Part shown: piece after piece, positions 29,007 through 37,059 of the stretch | How positions within the stretch are numbered: position 1 is the first letter of the stretch | Layout: every line of letters starts with the position of its first letter | From: Gaetbulibacter sp. 4G1 | GTDB lineage: Bacteria > Bacteroidota > Bacteroidia > Flavobacteriales > Flavobacteriaceae | Length of the DNA: 64,000 nucleotides | Reading direction: 5' to 3' | Assembly (NCBI RefSeq): GCF_002741945.1 | Contig: NZ_MDVN01000018.1 | Location: 1-64,000, forward strand | The notes under the pieces: generated by a model | What the model was told of the DNA's origin: nothing | Seen by the model: only the letters and a program-made list of their open reading frames with translations | Databases searched by the model: none | Program-made: the position numbers and the translations under genes

Positions 29007-30050
29007 ATGGGCCGCAGAAAATTTTTAAAACAATCATCATTACTCTCTTTAGGCGTACTAGCGTATCCTATGTGTGGTAACGCATTAGAGTTTGGTTATA
29101 AAAATGATGTAATTATTGGACACAATTCGCATCGTTATAAAGTAGATATGAATTGGGGGAATCTAGATGCGTTAAAAACACCTGTAAAAGATTGCCATGA
29201 AATGGTTCAAGATTCAAAAGGAAGAATTGTTTTGTTAACCAATCACACTAAAAATAATATCATTATTTACGATAAATCAGGGAAGCTCATTACAACTTGG
29301 GGAACAAAATACCCTGGAGGTCATGGTTTAACTTTGGTTAAAGAAAATGGTGAAGATTTTTTGTTAATTACTGATTATGAGCGCCACCAAGTTATAAAGA
29401 CTACAATAGACGGAAAAGTAGTTTTTGAAATTGACTATCCTGCAGATTCTGGAAAATATAATAGTAAAGAAGAATTTAAACCTACCGAAACAACGGTTTT
29501 AGAAAATGGAGATTTTTATGTGGCTGACGGCTACGGAAACCAGTATATAATGCACTATAATCATAAAGGAGAATTACTAAATACTTTTGGAGGTAGAGGT
29601 ACAGAAGATTCTCAGTTTTTAAATGCTCATGGCATTTGTTATGATAATAGAGATAAGGAAAATCCATCACTTTTAATTTCAGCTAGAGAGATGAATGTGC
29701 TTAAGCGCTTTAGTTTAGATGGAAAATATTTATCTTCAATAGATGTTCCAGGGGCTTTAATTTGCAGACCCGTAATTCATAAAAAGGATATTTATTTTGC
29801 GGTACTAAAATCCAGAAATGCTCCAAATAGTGATTCAGGATTTTTGCTAATTATGAATGAAAAAAACCAAGTTGTTTCATGCCCAGGAGCTACTTTGCCT
29901 GAATATAAAAACAATACTTTAGAAGAACTATATCAAACAGTAAGACTGTTTCAATACCCACATGATGTTTGTATTGATGATGATGAAAATATTTATGTAG
30001 CACAATGGAACTCAGGTCAAACCTATCCTATAAAATTAACACGTGTATGA
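29007..30050 (+). CDS. NHL-repeat beta-propeller protein with Tat-like signal
   Basis: A 347-residue protein beginning with GRRKFLKQ and a hydrophobic stretch, a twin-arginine-like signal. Repeated strands such as GHGLTLVKENGEDFLLITDYE, VADGYGNQYIMHYN, LNAHGICYD and YPHDVCIDDDENIYVAQWN define an NHL six-blade propeller. No catalytic motif is identifiable; such propellers bind ligands or act as lyases and lactonases in other families. It follows DUF1501 by 10 bases and overlaps the next gene by 4 bases (ATGA), so it belongs to the same transcription unit. Function is unknown. Confidence 0.82.
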   Translation: MGRRKFLKQSSLLSLGVLAYPMCGNALEFGYKNDVIIGHNSHRYKVDMNWGNLDALKTPVKDCHEMVQDSKGRIVLLTNHTKNNIIIYDKSGKLITTWGTKYPGGHGLTLVKENGEDFLLITDYERHQVIKTTIDGKVVFEIDYPADSGKYNSKEEFKPTETTVLENGDFYVADGYGNQYIMHYNHKGELLNTFGGRGTEDSQFLNAHGICYDNRDKENPSLLISAREMNVLKRFSLDGKYLSSIDVPGALICRPVIHKKDIYFAVLKSRNAPNSDSGFLLIMNEKNQVVSCPGATLPEYKNNTLEELYQTVRLFQYPHDVCIDDDENIYVAQWNSGQTYPIKLTRV

Positions 30051-30829
30051 GGTTAATAAGCCTATGTTTTATGCTTTTTTTGCTGTCTAGCTGTAAACAT
30101 GAAACTCAAACTAATTTTTTACAGAAAAACAGTATTAGTTTAGCACAGCCAAGAGTAATAGCTAATAAAACGTTTATAGATTCTTTTGTAACTATAAAGG
30201 CTGACTTAAAGGTTGAAGATGTGGATATTTATTTCACATCAAATGGAGATGAACCTAGTTTAACCTCACAAAAATACACGCAACCAATTCAAGCTTCAAA
30301 ACCAGGAGTATATAAATTTAAAGCATTTCATAGCGATTGGAAACCAAGTGAAAGCACCGCTATAACATTGTTAAAAAAAGGGCTGTCTGCCAATTCTATT
30401 TTATGGCACACTAATGCATCTGAAAAGTATAAAGGTCAAGGAGCTATAACAGTAATCAATCAAACTAAAGCATCGTTAAATTTTACAGATAGAGAATGGG
30501 CGGGTTTTGATACAACAGCGATTGCTACTGTACAGTTTAATAAAAAAGTATTTATAAAATCTTTGACAATTAGTTATTTAAGCGACCCAGCTTCATGGAT
30601 TTTCCCTCCTGAAAATATTGAAATATTTGTTAACAATGATAAAAAAGTAAACCCTGTTACGCCTTTAAAAGGATTTGTTGATAAAAACAATGAAACTATA
30701 AGTATTCCTATTGAAGCAGAGATTAAATCATTAAAGATTGAAGTCAAGAATTTGCAATCAATACCAGAATGGCATGAGGGTAAAGGACAAAAAGCTTGGT
30801 TGTTTATAGACGAATTAATTTTTAACTAG
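30047..30829 (+). CDS. Lipoprotein made of chitobiase-C and discoidin-like modules
   Basis: I place the start at 30047, not the upstream in-frame ATG at 30005, because only this start gives a signal peptide with a lipobox (LLSSC, Cys16 of the shorter protein) and a 4-base ATGA overlap with the NHL gene. The 260-residue product has a chitobiase C-terminal-like beta domain (VDIYFTSNGDEPS...WKPSES) and an F5/8C-like module ending WHEGKGQKAWLFIDELIF. It has no catalytic domain, so it is likely a surface glycan-binding protein accompanying the cytochrome cassette. The tail closely resembles the tail of the next protein, which suggests module duplication. Confidence 0.78.
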   Translation: MRLISLCFMLFLLSSCKHETQTNFLQKNSISLAQPRVIANKTFIDSFVTIKADLKVEDVDIYFTSNGDEPSLTSQKYTQPIQASKPGVYKFKAFHSDWKPSESTAITLLKKGLSANSILWHTNASEKYKGQGAITVINQTKASLNFTDREWAGFDTTAIATVQFNKKVFIKSLTISYLSDPASWIFPPENIEIFVNNDKKVNPVTPLKGFVDKNNETISIPIEAEIKSLKIEVKNLQSIPEWHEGKGQKAWLFIDELIFN

Positions 30830-30837
30830 TATATAGT

Positions 30838-32967
30838 TTGATGATGATTAAAAATTTAAAACCACAAATTATTTTTATTATATGCTTGTTAGCATTTAAT
30901 ACTACTTATGCAAATAATGCAGAAGATGTTCCAAGATTTGTGCTAGCATTAGGGAGGTTTCATCCATTAATTTTGCACTTACCTATTGGAGCTTTGTTGC
31001 TTACCTTTTTCTTAGATATTATTGGCAGGTTAAAGAAAAATTATCCAAAAACAACAATTAAATATGCGCTTGGATTTTCATCATTCTTTTCAATTTTAGC
31101 TTGCATTTTTGGATACTTTTTGTCTTTAGAAGGGGGGTATTCCGAAGATGTATTAGATCTTCATTTTTGGACAGGAATCGCGTCAGCTATACTAATTACT
31201 GCATTATTTTTATTAGCGAATAAAAAAGAAAAACATGCTAAACGATTGTTTTTTCCTCTTTTTGTTACTACCATTATTGGTATTAGCGTCGCTGGACATT
31301 TTGGAAGTGTTTTAACTCACGGAGACAATTATATTACAGAATATATTAAACCATTACCAAAAGCAAAAACTATAACTCATATTGATAGCTTAAATATGTA
31401 TGATGATGTGGTTTTAAAAATATTTGATAATAAATGCATTGAATGTCATAATACTTCAAAAAGAAAAGGCGAGTTAGCATTACATTCTAAAGAAAGTACA
31501 TTGAAGGGAGGCGAATCAGGAGATGTTATTGAGTTAGGAAATGCAGGTAATAGTATGCTTTACGAACATATTTTGTTACCTATTTCAGATGAAAAGCATA
31601 TGCCGCCAGAAGGAAAACCACAACTTACTAAAGATGAAATTTGGTTAATACAGTATTGGTTAAATAGAAGCGAAAATATTGATACTAAAGTTATTGCTAT
31701 GCCAAAAAGCGATACTCTAAATAAACTACTAAATAAGTATTTGGTTTTCAATAAAAAGCAAATTGAAGAAGCTTCCTTTAGTGATATTCAAGCTGTAGAA
31801 GCTACTGGTTTTTTGGTTAGAAAACTAGTGCCTAATAAACCAGAGTTATGGGTAAAGTTTAATAAAGATAGTATTACGAAGAAATCTGTTAAAGAATTAG
31901 TAAATTTAAGAGAACAAATAGTGGAATTAGATTTGAGCAACTCTACTTTAACAGATAATATGACTTCAGAAATTAAAAAACTTAAAAATTTAGAAAAATT
32001 AAATTTAAGTAATACTGATATAACAGATAAAACCTTATTGAATATTAAGGAATCAAAATCACTTAATACATTAAATTTAGTAAAAACAAGTATTAGTGAT
32101 AAAGGTTTAGAAAGCCTTTTGTCATCAATCGATTTAGAACGCGTTTATGTTTGGGAAACTAATGTAACTAAAAATGCAGTCGAACAAATTCAAAATAAAT
32201 TCAATGTTAATTTAAATAATGGTGTTTCAGAGGGTTTTGTGAAAATAACACAGATAAAAGCACCAGTATTATTAACTAAAAATACGCTTTTTACTGATAC
32301 ACTATCTATTAAATTAGATCCCAAATTAAAAGGGACTAAAGTGTTTTATACACTTGATGGAGCCGAACCAGATTCTACATCTTTAGTATATAAAGATCCA
32401 ATTTTAATTAATGCCACAACAAGTATAGCTATAAAGGCCTATAAAAAAGGATGGTTACCTAGCGAAACCAAGAAGGAAGATTTTATAAAAGTAACTCATA
32501 AAGTTGTTGATTATACTATAGTACACAAACCAGAAACTCAATATTTCGGACCTAAAAAACTATTTGATTTTAAACTAGGTTCCGAAAACTTTAAAGATGA
32601 AAAATGGAATGGCTATCTCGGAAACGATTTAAATACAACCATGGATTTGGGAGAGCCTAAAACTGTAAATACCGTTACAGTTAACTGTCTTGGGCGATCA
32701 AGAGACTGGATTTTGTTTCCTAAAAATATTAAAGTATTTGCCTCCTCAAATAAAACATCTGGGTTTAAACTAGTTGGTTCGTTGTCAATTGTTGAAGATG
32801 AAAAACAGGAATCAACGCTAATAAAAAAGTTTAATGTTAAAATGCCAGAAAACACTAAAGCGCAATATTTTAAAGTTATTGCTGCAAATCCAAAGGTGTT
32901 ACCAAAATGGCATGAAGGCGCAGGTAATCCACCATGGATTTTTATTGACGAAATTATACTTTGGTAA
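30838..32967 (+). CDS. DUF2231 membrane cytochrome c with LRRs and chitobiase-C/discoidin-like tail
   Basis: A 709-residue mosaic. After a signal or first helix comes a DUF2231-like four-helix membrane region (about 30-160, with GRFHPLILHLPIGALLL). A PSCyt1-like heme domain with CIECH (200-204) and the MPPEGKPQLT segment follows. Residues about 340-460 form leucine-rich repeats (LDLSNSTLTD, LNLSNTDITD, LNLVKTSISD). The tail has a chitobiase-C-type domain (VFYTLDGAEPDS) and an F5/8C-like module ending WHEGAGNPPWIFIDEIILW. DUF2231-cytochrome-LRR proteins occur with DUF1549/DUF1501 genes elsewhere; the glycan-binding-type tail is what ties this one to the locus. It could pass electrons across the periplasm to the membrane (inference). 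Confidence 0.84.
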   Translation: MMMIKNLKPQIIFIICLLAFNTTYANNAEDVPRFVLALGRFHPLILHLPIGALLLTFFLDIIGRLKKNYPKTTIKYALGFSSFFSILACIFGYFLSLEGGYSEDVLDLHFWTGIASAILITALFLLANKKEKHAKRLFFPLFVTTIIGISVAGHFGSVLTHGDNYITEYIKPLPKAKTITHIDSLNMYDDVVLKIFDNKCIECHNTSKRKGELALHSKESTLKGGESGDVIELGNAGNSMLYEHILLPISDEKHMPPEGKPQLTKDEIWLIQYWLNRSENIDTKVIAMPKSDTLNKLLNKYLVFNKKQIEEASFSDIQAVEATGFLVRKLVPNKPELWVKFNKDSITKKSVKELVNLREQIVELDLSNSTLTDNMTSEIKKLKNLEKLNLSNTDITDKTLLNIKESKSLNTLNLVKTSISDKGLESLLSSIDLERVYVWETNVTKNAVEQIQNKFNVNLNNGVSEGFVKITQIKAPVLLTKNTLFTDTLSIKLDPKLKGTKVFYTLDGAEPDSTSLVYKDPILINATTSIAIKAYKKGWLPSETKKEDFIKVTHKVVDYTIVHKPETQYFGPKKLFDFKLGSENFKDEKWNGYLGNDLNTTMDLGEPKTVNTVTVNCLGRSRDWILFPKNIKVFASSNKTSGFKLVGSLSIVEDEKQESTLIKKFNVKMPENTKAQYFKVIAANPKVLPKWHEGAGNPPWIFIDEIILW

Positions 32968-33009
32968 CTTTAATACTTAAAAAAACAGATTAACAATAGA
33001 ATTTATAGA

Positions 33010-35325
33010 ATGATAAAATTCACAGCAAAAATTATATTAATTACAGGTTTAACTCTCTTTATAGCATGCGATAAGCAGGGCGATACTATTGTTAAAAATG
33101 GGCAAGCTAAAGAACTTATTGATTATGTTAACCCACTCATGGGAACAGACTCAGATTTTAGTTTATCAAACGGAAATACATATCCAGCTATAGCTACGCC
33201 TTGGGCCATGAATTTTTGGACACCACAAACCGCTAAAATGGGTGATGGTTGGGCTTATAAATATGATGATAAAACGATACGCGGTATAAAGCAAACGCAT
33301 CAACCAAGTCCATGGATTAATGATTATGCGGCTTTTTCTCTGATGGCTATAACTGGAGATTTAAAGTATAAAGAAGAAGAAAGGGCGTCATACTTTTCTC
33401 ATAAAGCAGAAATTGTAAAGCCAAATCACTACAGTGTATATCTTGCAGATTATGATGTGACTGCTGAGGTTACACCTACAGAACGTGCATCACATTTTAG
33501 GTTTACATTCCCGAAAGCAGACTCGTCATACATTATGTTGGATGCATTTTTTAAAGGTTCAATGGTGAAAATTCTTCCTAAAGAAAGAAAAATTGTTGGT
33601 TATTGCCGAAATAATAGTGGAGGAGTGCCAGAGAATTTTCATAATTATTTTGTTGCCGAATTTGATAAGGATTTTGAAGTCAATCATACATGGGGAGACG
33701 ATTGGAACTTGATTAAAAACTCTATGGAAAGTGAAGGAGAACATGTTGGAGCTATTATTGGCTTTAAAACAAAAAAAGGAGAACAGGTTCATGTAAAAGT
33801 TGCTTCATCTTTTATTAGTCAAGAACAAGCAATACTAAATTTAAAAACTGAAATTGGTAACGATTCATTCGAAAAAACAAAGGAGAAAGCTGCAAACGCT
33901 TGGGAAAATGAATTAAAAAGAGTTGTTATAGAAGATGAAAACATAGATAATATAAAAACCTTTTACTCTTGTTTGTATCGTGTATTATTATTTCCAAGAA
34001 AGTTTTATGAATACGATGCTAACGGAAGTGTAATTCATTACAGCCCATATAATGGCGAGGTATTACCTGGTTACATGTTTACCGATAATGGGTTTTGGGA
34101 TACATTTAGAGCCGTATTTCCGTTTTTTAATATGATGTATCCTCAGCTGAATTCACAAATTATGGAAGGGTTGGCAAACACCTATAAAGAATCTGGTTGG
34201 CTACCAGAATGGGCAAGCCCAGGACATAGAGATTGTATGATTGGATCTAATTCTGCTACTATAATTGCCGATGCATTTTTAAAAGGAAATGTAAATGAAA
34301 AAGATGTAAACATTTTATTAGAAGCCATTTTAAAAAATGCAAATGTAATAGAAGGCAGGCCTGTAAATTCGGTAGGTCGTGCAGGAGGCGATTATTATAA
34401 TGAACTAGGATTTGTACCTTATAATGTTGGTATTCATGAAAACGCCGCAAGAACTTTGGAGTATGCTTTTGCAGACTTTACCATTGCGAAAATGGCCGAA
34501 AAACTGAATAAGAAAGATTTAGCTGATGAATTTTATAAAAAATCTTATAATTATAAAAACTTGTTTGACTCATCAAGTAATTTAATGCGTGGCAAGAATG
34601 AAGATGGTAATTTTCAATCCCCTTTTAATCCTTTAAAGTGGGGAGATGCTTTTACCGAAGGTAATAGTTTGCATTATACTTGGTCAGTTTTTCATGATAC
34701 CCAAGGATTAATTGATTTAATGGGAGGAAAAGAAAGTTTTGTAGCAAAATTAGATGAAGTTTTTGAAATGCCACCAGATTTTGATGCATCGTATTATGGG
34801 TTCACTATTCACGAAATTAGAGAAATGCAAATTGCTAATATGGGTAATTATGCACATGGAAATCAACCTATACAACACATGATATATTTATATAATCATG
34901 CAAATGCACCATATAAAGCCCAAAAAAAAGTACGAGATGTTTTAACCAAATTATATAGTGCTACACCAGATGGTTATTGTGGAGATGAGGATAATGGACA
35001 AACATCTGCATGGTATGTGTTTAGTTCGCTAGGGTTTTACCCTGTAACGCCTTCTATAGATGAATATGTTATTGGAAGTCCATTGTTTAAGAAAGCTACA
35101 ATTACTTTAGAAAACGGAAAAACTTTTGTTATATCTGCGCCTAATAATTCAAAAGATAATGTATACATTGAATCTGCATTATTAAATGGGAAAGTATGGA
35201 ATAATAGCTTTATCAATTTTGAAGACATTCAAAGAGGCGGAGAATTAGAGTTTGATATGAATGCTACTCCTAATAAAAAATGGGCAAGTAATCCTGAAAA
35301 TGTGCCTTATTCGTTAAGCAAATAA
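33010..35325 (+). CDS. GH92-family lipoprotein with Glu-to-Gln at the acid position; possible mannosyl-phosphate hydrolase
   Basis: A 771-residue GH92 protein with lipobox Cys20 (FIAC). Family elements include NPLMGTDSDFSLSNGNTYPA, GFWDTFRAVFP and GDEDNGQTSAW with base D661. The usual GNEPSHH motif reads GNQPIQH: the general acid is Gln619. From memory, Cellulosimicrobium CcGH92_5, which removes mannose from mannose-phosphate-mannose, also carries Gln there because a phosphate leaving group needs no proton. The WAMNFWTPQTAKMGDGWAY and THQPSPWINDY segments also differ from the other three GH92 proteins. It lies 42 bases after the cytochrome cassette with no terminator between, so it may be co-transcribed with it. 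Confidence 0.9.
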   Translation: MIKFTAKIILITGLTLFIACDKQGDTIVKNGQAKELIDYVNPLMGTDSDFSLSNGNTYPAIATPWAMNFWTPQTAKMGDGWAYKYDDKTIRGIKQTHQPSPWINDYAAFSLMAITGDLKYKEEERASYFSHKAEIVKPNHYSVYLADYDVTAEVTPTERASHFRFTFPKADSSYIMLDAFFKGSMVKILPKERKIVGYCRNNSGGVPENFHNYFVAEFDKDFEVNHTWGDDWNLIKNSMESEGEHVGAIIGFKTKKGEQVHVKVASSFISQEQAILNLKTEIGNDSFEKTKEKAANAWENELKRVVIEDENIDNIKTFYSCLYRVLLFPRKFYEYDANGSVIHYSPYNGEVLPGYMFTDNGFWDTFRAVFPFFNMMYPQLNSQIMEGLANTYKESGWLPEWASPGHRDCMIGSNSATIIADAFLKGNVNEKDVNILLEAILKNANVIEGRPVNSVGRAGGDYYNELGFVPYNVGIHENAARTLEYAFADFTIAKMAEKLNKKDLADEFYKKSYNYKNLFDSSSNLMRGKNEDGNFQSPFNPLKWGDAFTEGNSLHYTWSVFHDTQGLIDLMGGKESFVAKLDEVFEMPPDFDASYYGFTIHEIREMQIANMGNYAHGNQPIQHMIYLYNHANAPYKAQKKVRDVLTKLYSATPDGYCGDEDNGQTSAWYVFSSLGFYPVTPSIDEYVIGSPLFKKATITLENGKTFVISAPNNSKDNVYIESALLNGKVWNNSFINFEDIQRGGELEFDMNATPNKKWASNPENVPYSLSK

Positions 35326-35352
35326 AACGCGTAAATAATTTGATTTAGGAGT

Positions 35353-35386
35353 TATACCAATTTGAGTTTTTCAACCAAATTCTATA
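35353..35386. repeat. Inverted repeat after the GH92 gene
   Basis: TATA-CC-AATTTG and CAAATT-C-TATA form ten pairs around an 11-base centre. It has no T tract and the stem is all but AT. It could be a weak terminator or a regulator site at the boundary between two transcription units. Confidence 0.35.
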
Positions 35387-35577
35387 AAAATAATAATAAA
35401 TGTTATTAAAGTTTTTATAAAATAGAGCTAAAATGATCTTTTTGGGTATTATTAATAAAAGTGAACTAAATAAGTATATCCCTTTTATTTATTAAAGAAA
35501 AAAAAGTATCGGTTATAGCCATTTAATGTGTAGTTATTTCCCATCAGAAAAAATATTTTTGAGTAAAACAAAAACAG

Positions 35578-37047
35578 ATGAAAAATTTAGTATTAGCATT
35601 ATTAATTTCCACTTTTTCTTTTTCTCAAGCGATATACGAAGACGAACGATATGTACCAGAAACAGACCCATTAGTTTTAGAAAAATTAGATGAATGGCAA
35701 GGTCTTAAGTTTGGATTACTTATGCATTGGGGAACATATAGTCAATGGGGAATTGTTGAATCTTGGTCATTGTCACCTGAAGAATATGGTTGGTGCGAAA
35801 GAAAAAAAGGTAGTAACCCAGATAATTATTTTTTATATAAGAAGGAATACGAAGGACTCCAAAAAACATTTAACCCTGTTAAGTTCGATCCAGATAAATG
35901 GGCAAATGCTGCAAAAAATGCTGGAATGAAGTATGTGGTATTTACAACAAAGCATCATGACGGCTTTAGTATGTTTGATTCAAAATATACAGATTACAAA
36001 ATCACATCACCAAATACTCCGTTTTCGTCACATCCTAAAGCAAACATAGCTAAAGAGATATTTAATTCATTTAGAAATGAAGGATTATGGGCAGGAGCTT
36101 ATTTTTCTAAACCAGATTGGAATGTTAAAAGTTACTGGGACCCGTATTTCCCACCAAAAGATAGAAACGTAAATTATTCTCCTGTTGAAAACCCAGAAAA
36201 GTGGAACGAATATGTAGAGTTTACTCATAATCAAATCATGGAGTTAATGACGGATTATGGAAAAATGGATATTTTATGGTTAGATGGAGGTTGGGTTGCT
36301 AAAACCCCTAAAGCTGAAATTACTGAATGGTATAAGCATACTATTGATAATGCAGAAGAAGGTTATCTAAAACACCGTATTATTAATCAAGACATAAAAA
36401 TGGACGAGTTGGTTGTAAAAGCTAGACAAAAGCAACCAGGGCTAATTGTTGTAGATAGAGCGGTTCATGGTAAAAATCAAAATTATTTAACCCCAGAAAA
36501 TAGAGTGCCAGAAAAAACATTGCCTTACCCTTGGGAATCGTGTATTATTTCTGGTGGCGGATGGTCGTATACACCTAATGCTAAGTATATGAGTGGGAGA
36601 GAAGGCATACATATGCTAGTAGATGTTGTTGCAAAAGGAGGGAACTTGTTGCTTAATATTGCACCTAGCCCTGAAGGAGAATGGCAACAAGGAGCATATA
36701 ATTTATTAAAAGAATATGGCGATTGGATGAAAATAAATAGCTCAGCTATATATAATACAAAACCCTTAGCGCCATATAAAGAAAAAAATATTTGTTTTAC
36801 ACAAGATAAGGAGGGTAATGTTTTTGCATTGTATTTAGCTAATGAAAAAGAAACTAAAATGCCTTCAGAAATTGTTGTAAATTCAATATCTCCTAAAAAA
36901 GGATCAAAAATCAAGTTATTGGGGAGCAGTGTAAATTTAAAGTGGAAGCCGCTTAAAAGCGGATTTAAAGTCAGTATTCCTAAAGCATTACAAAACAAAC
37001 CACCTTGTGATAATGCTTGGGTATTTAAAATTTCAAAAAAGAAATAA
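35578..37047 (+). CDS. GH29 alpha-L-fucosidase
   Basis: Secreted retaining alpha-L-fucosidase, 489 residues, signal peptide about 1-17 (no lipobox). Motifs: FGLLMHWGTYSQWG (fucose-binding His50), TKHHDGF with the His pair at 125-127, and LWLDGGW with nucleophile Asp236. The C-terminal 100 residues form the usual beta-sandwich. A 252-base gap precedes it; a TAnnTTTG-like box (35554-35561) sits only 17 bases before the ATG and is doubtful. It heads the GH29-GH92-GH163-EEP-PNGase F run, so core or antennal fucose of N-glycans is a likely target. Confidence 0.93.
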   Translation: MKNLVLALLISTFSFSQAIYEDERYVPETDPLVLEKLDEWQGLKFGLLMHWGTYSQWGIVESWSLSPEEYGWCERKKGSNPDNYFLYKKEYEGLQKTFNPVKFDPDKWANAAKNAGMKYVVFTTKHHDGFSMFDSKYTDYKITSPNTPFSSHPKANIAKEIFNSFRNEGLWAGAYFSKPDWNVKSYWDPYFPPKDRNVNYSPVENPEKWNEYVEFTHNQIMELMTDYGKMDILWLDGGWVAKTPKAEITEWYKHTIDNAEEGYLKHRIINQDIKMDELVVKARQKQPGLIVVDRAVHGKNQNYLTPENRVPEKTLPYPWESCIISGGGWSYTPNAKYMSGREGIHMLVDVVAKGGNLLLNIAPSPEGEWQQGAYNLLKEYGDWMKINSSAIYNTKPLAPYKEKNICFTQDKEGNVFALYLANEKETKMPSEIVVNSISPKKGSKIKLLGSSVNLKWKPLKSGFKVSIPKALQNKPPCDNAWVFKISKKK

Positions 37048-37059
37048 TATATTTTTAAT

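Noticed and set aside
30005-30046. Upstream in-frame ATG for the small chitobiase-C/discoidin lipoprotein
   Set aside because: It would add 14 polar residues before the signal peptide and overlap the NHL gene by 46 bases; the ATGA start at 30047 gives a normal lipoprotein signal.
35326-35577. Inverted repeat as a definite terminator plus TAnnTTTG box as promoter for GH29
   Set aside because: The repeat has no T tract and the box is 17 bases from the ATG without a -33 element; kept only as a weak repeat.
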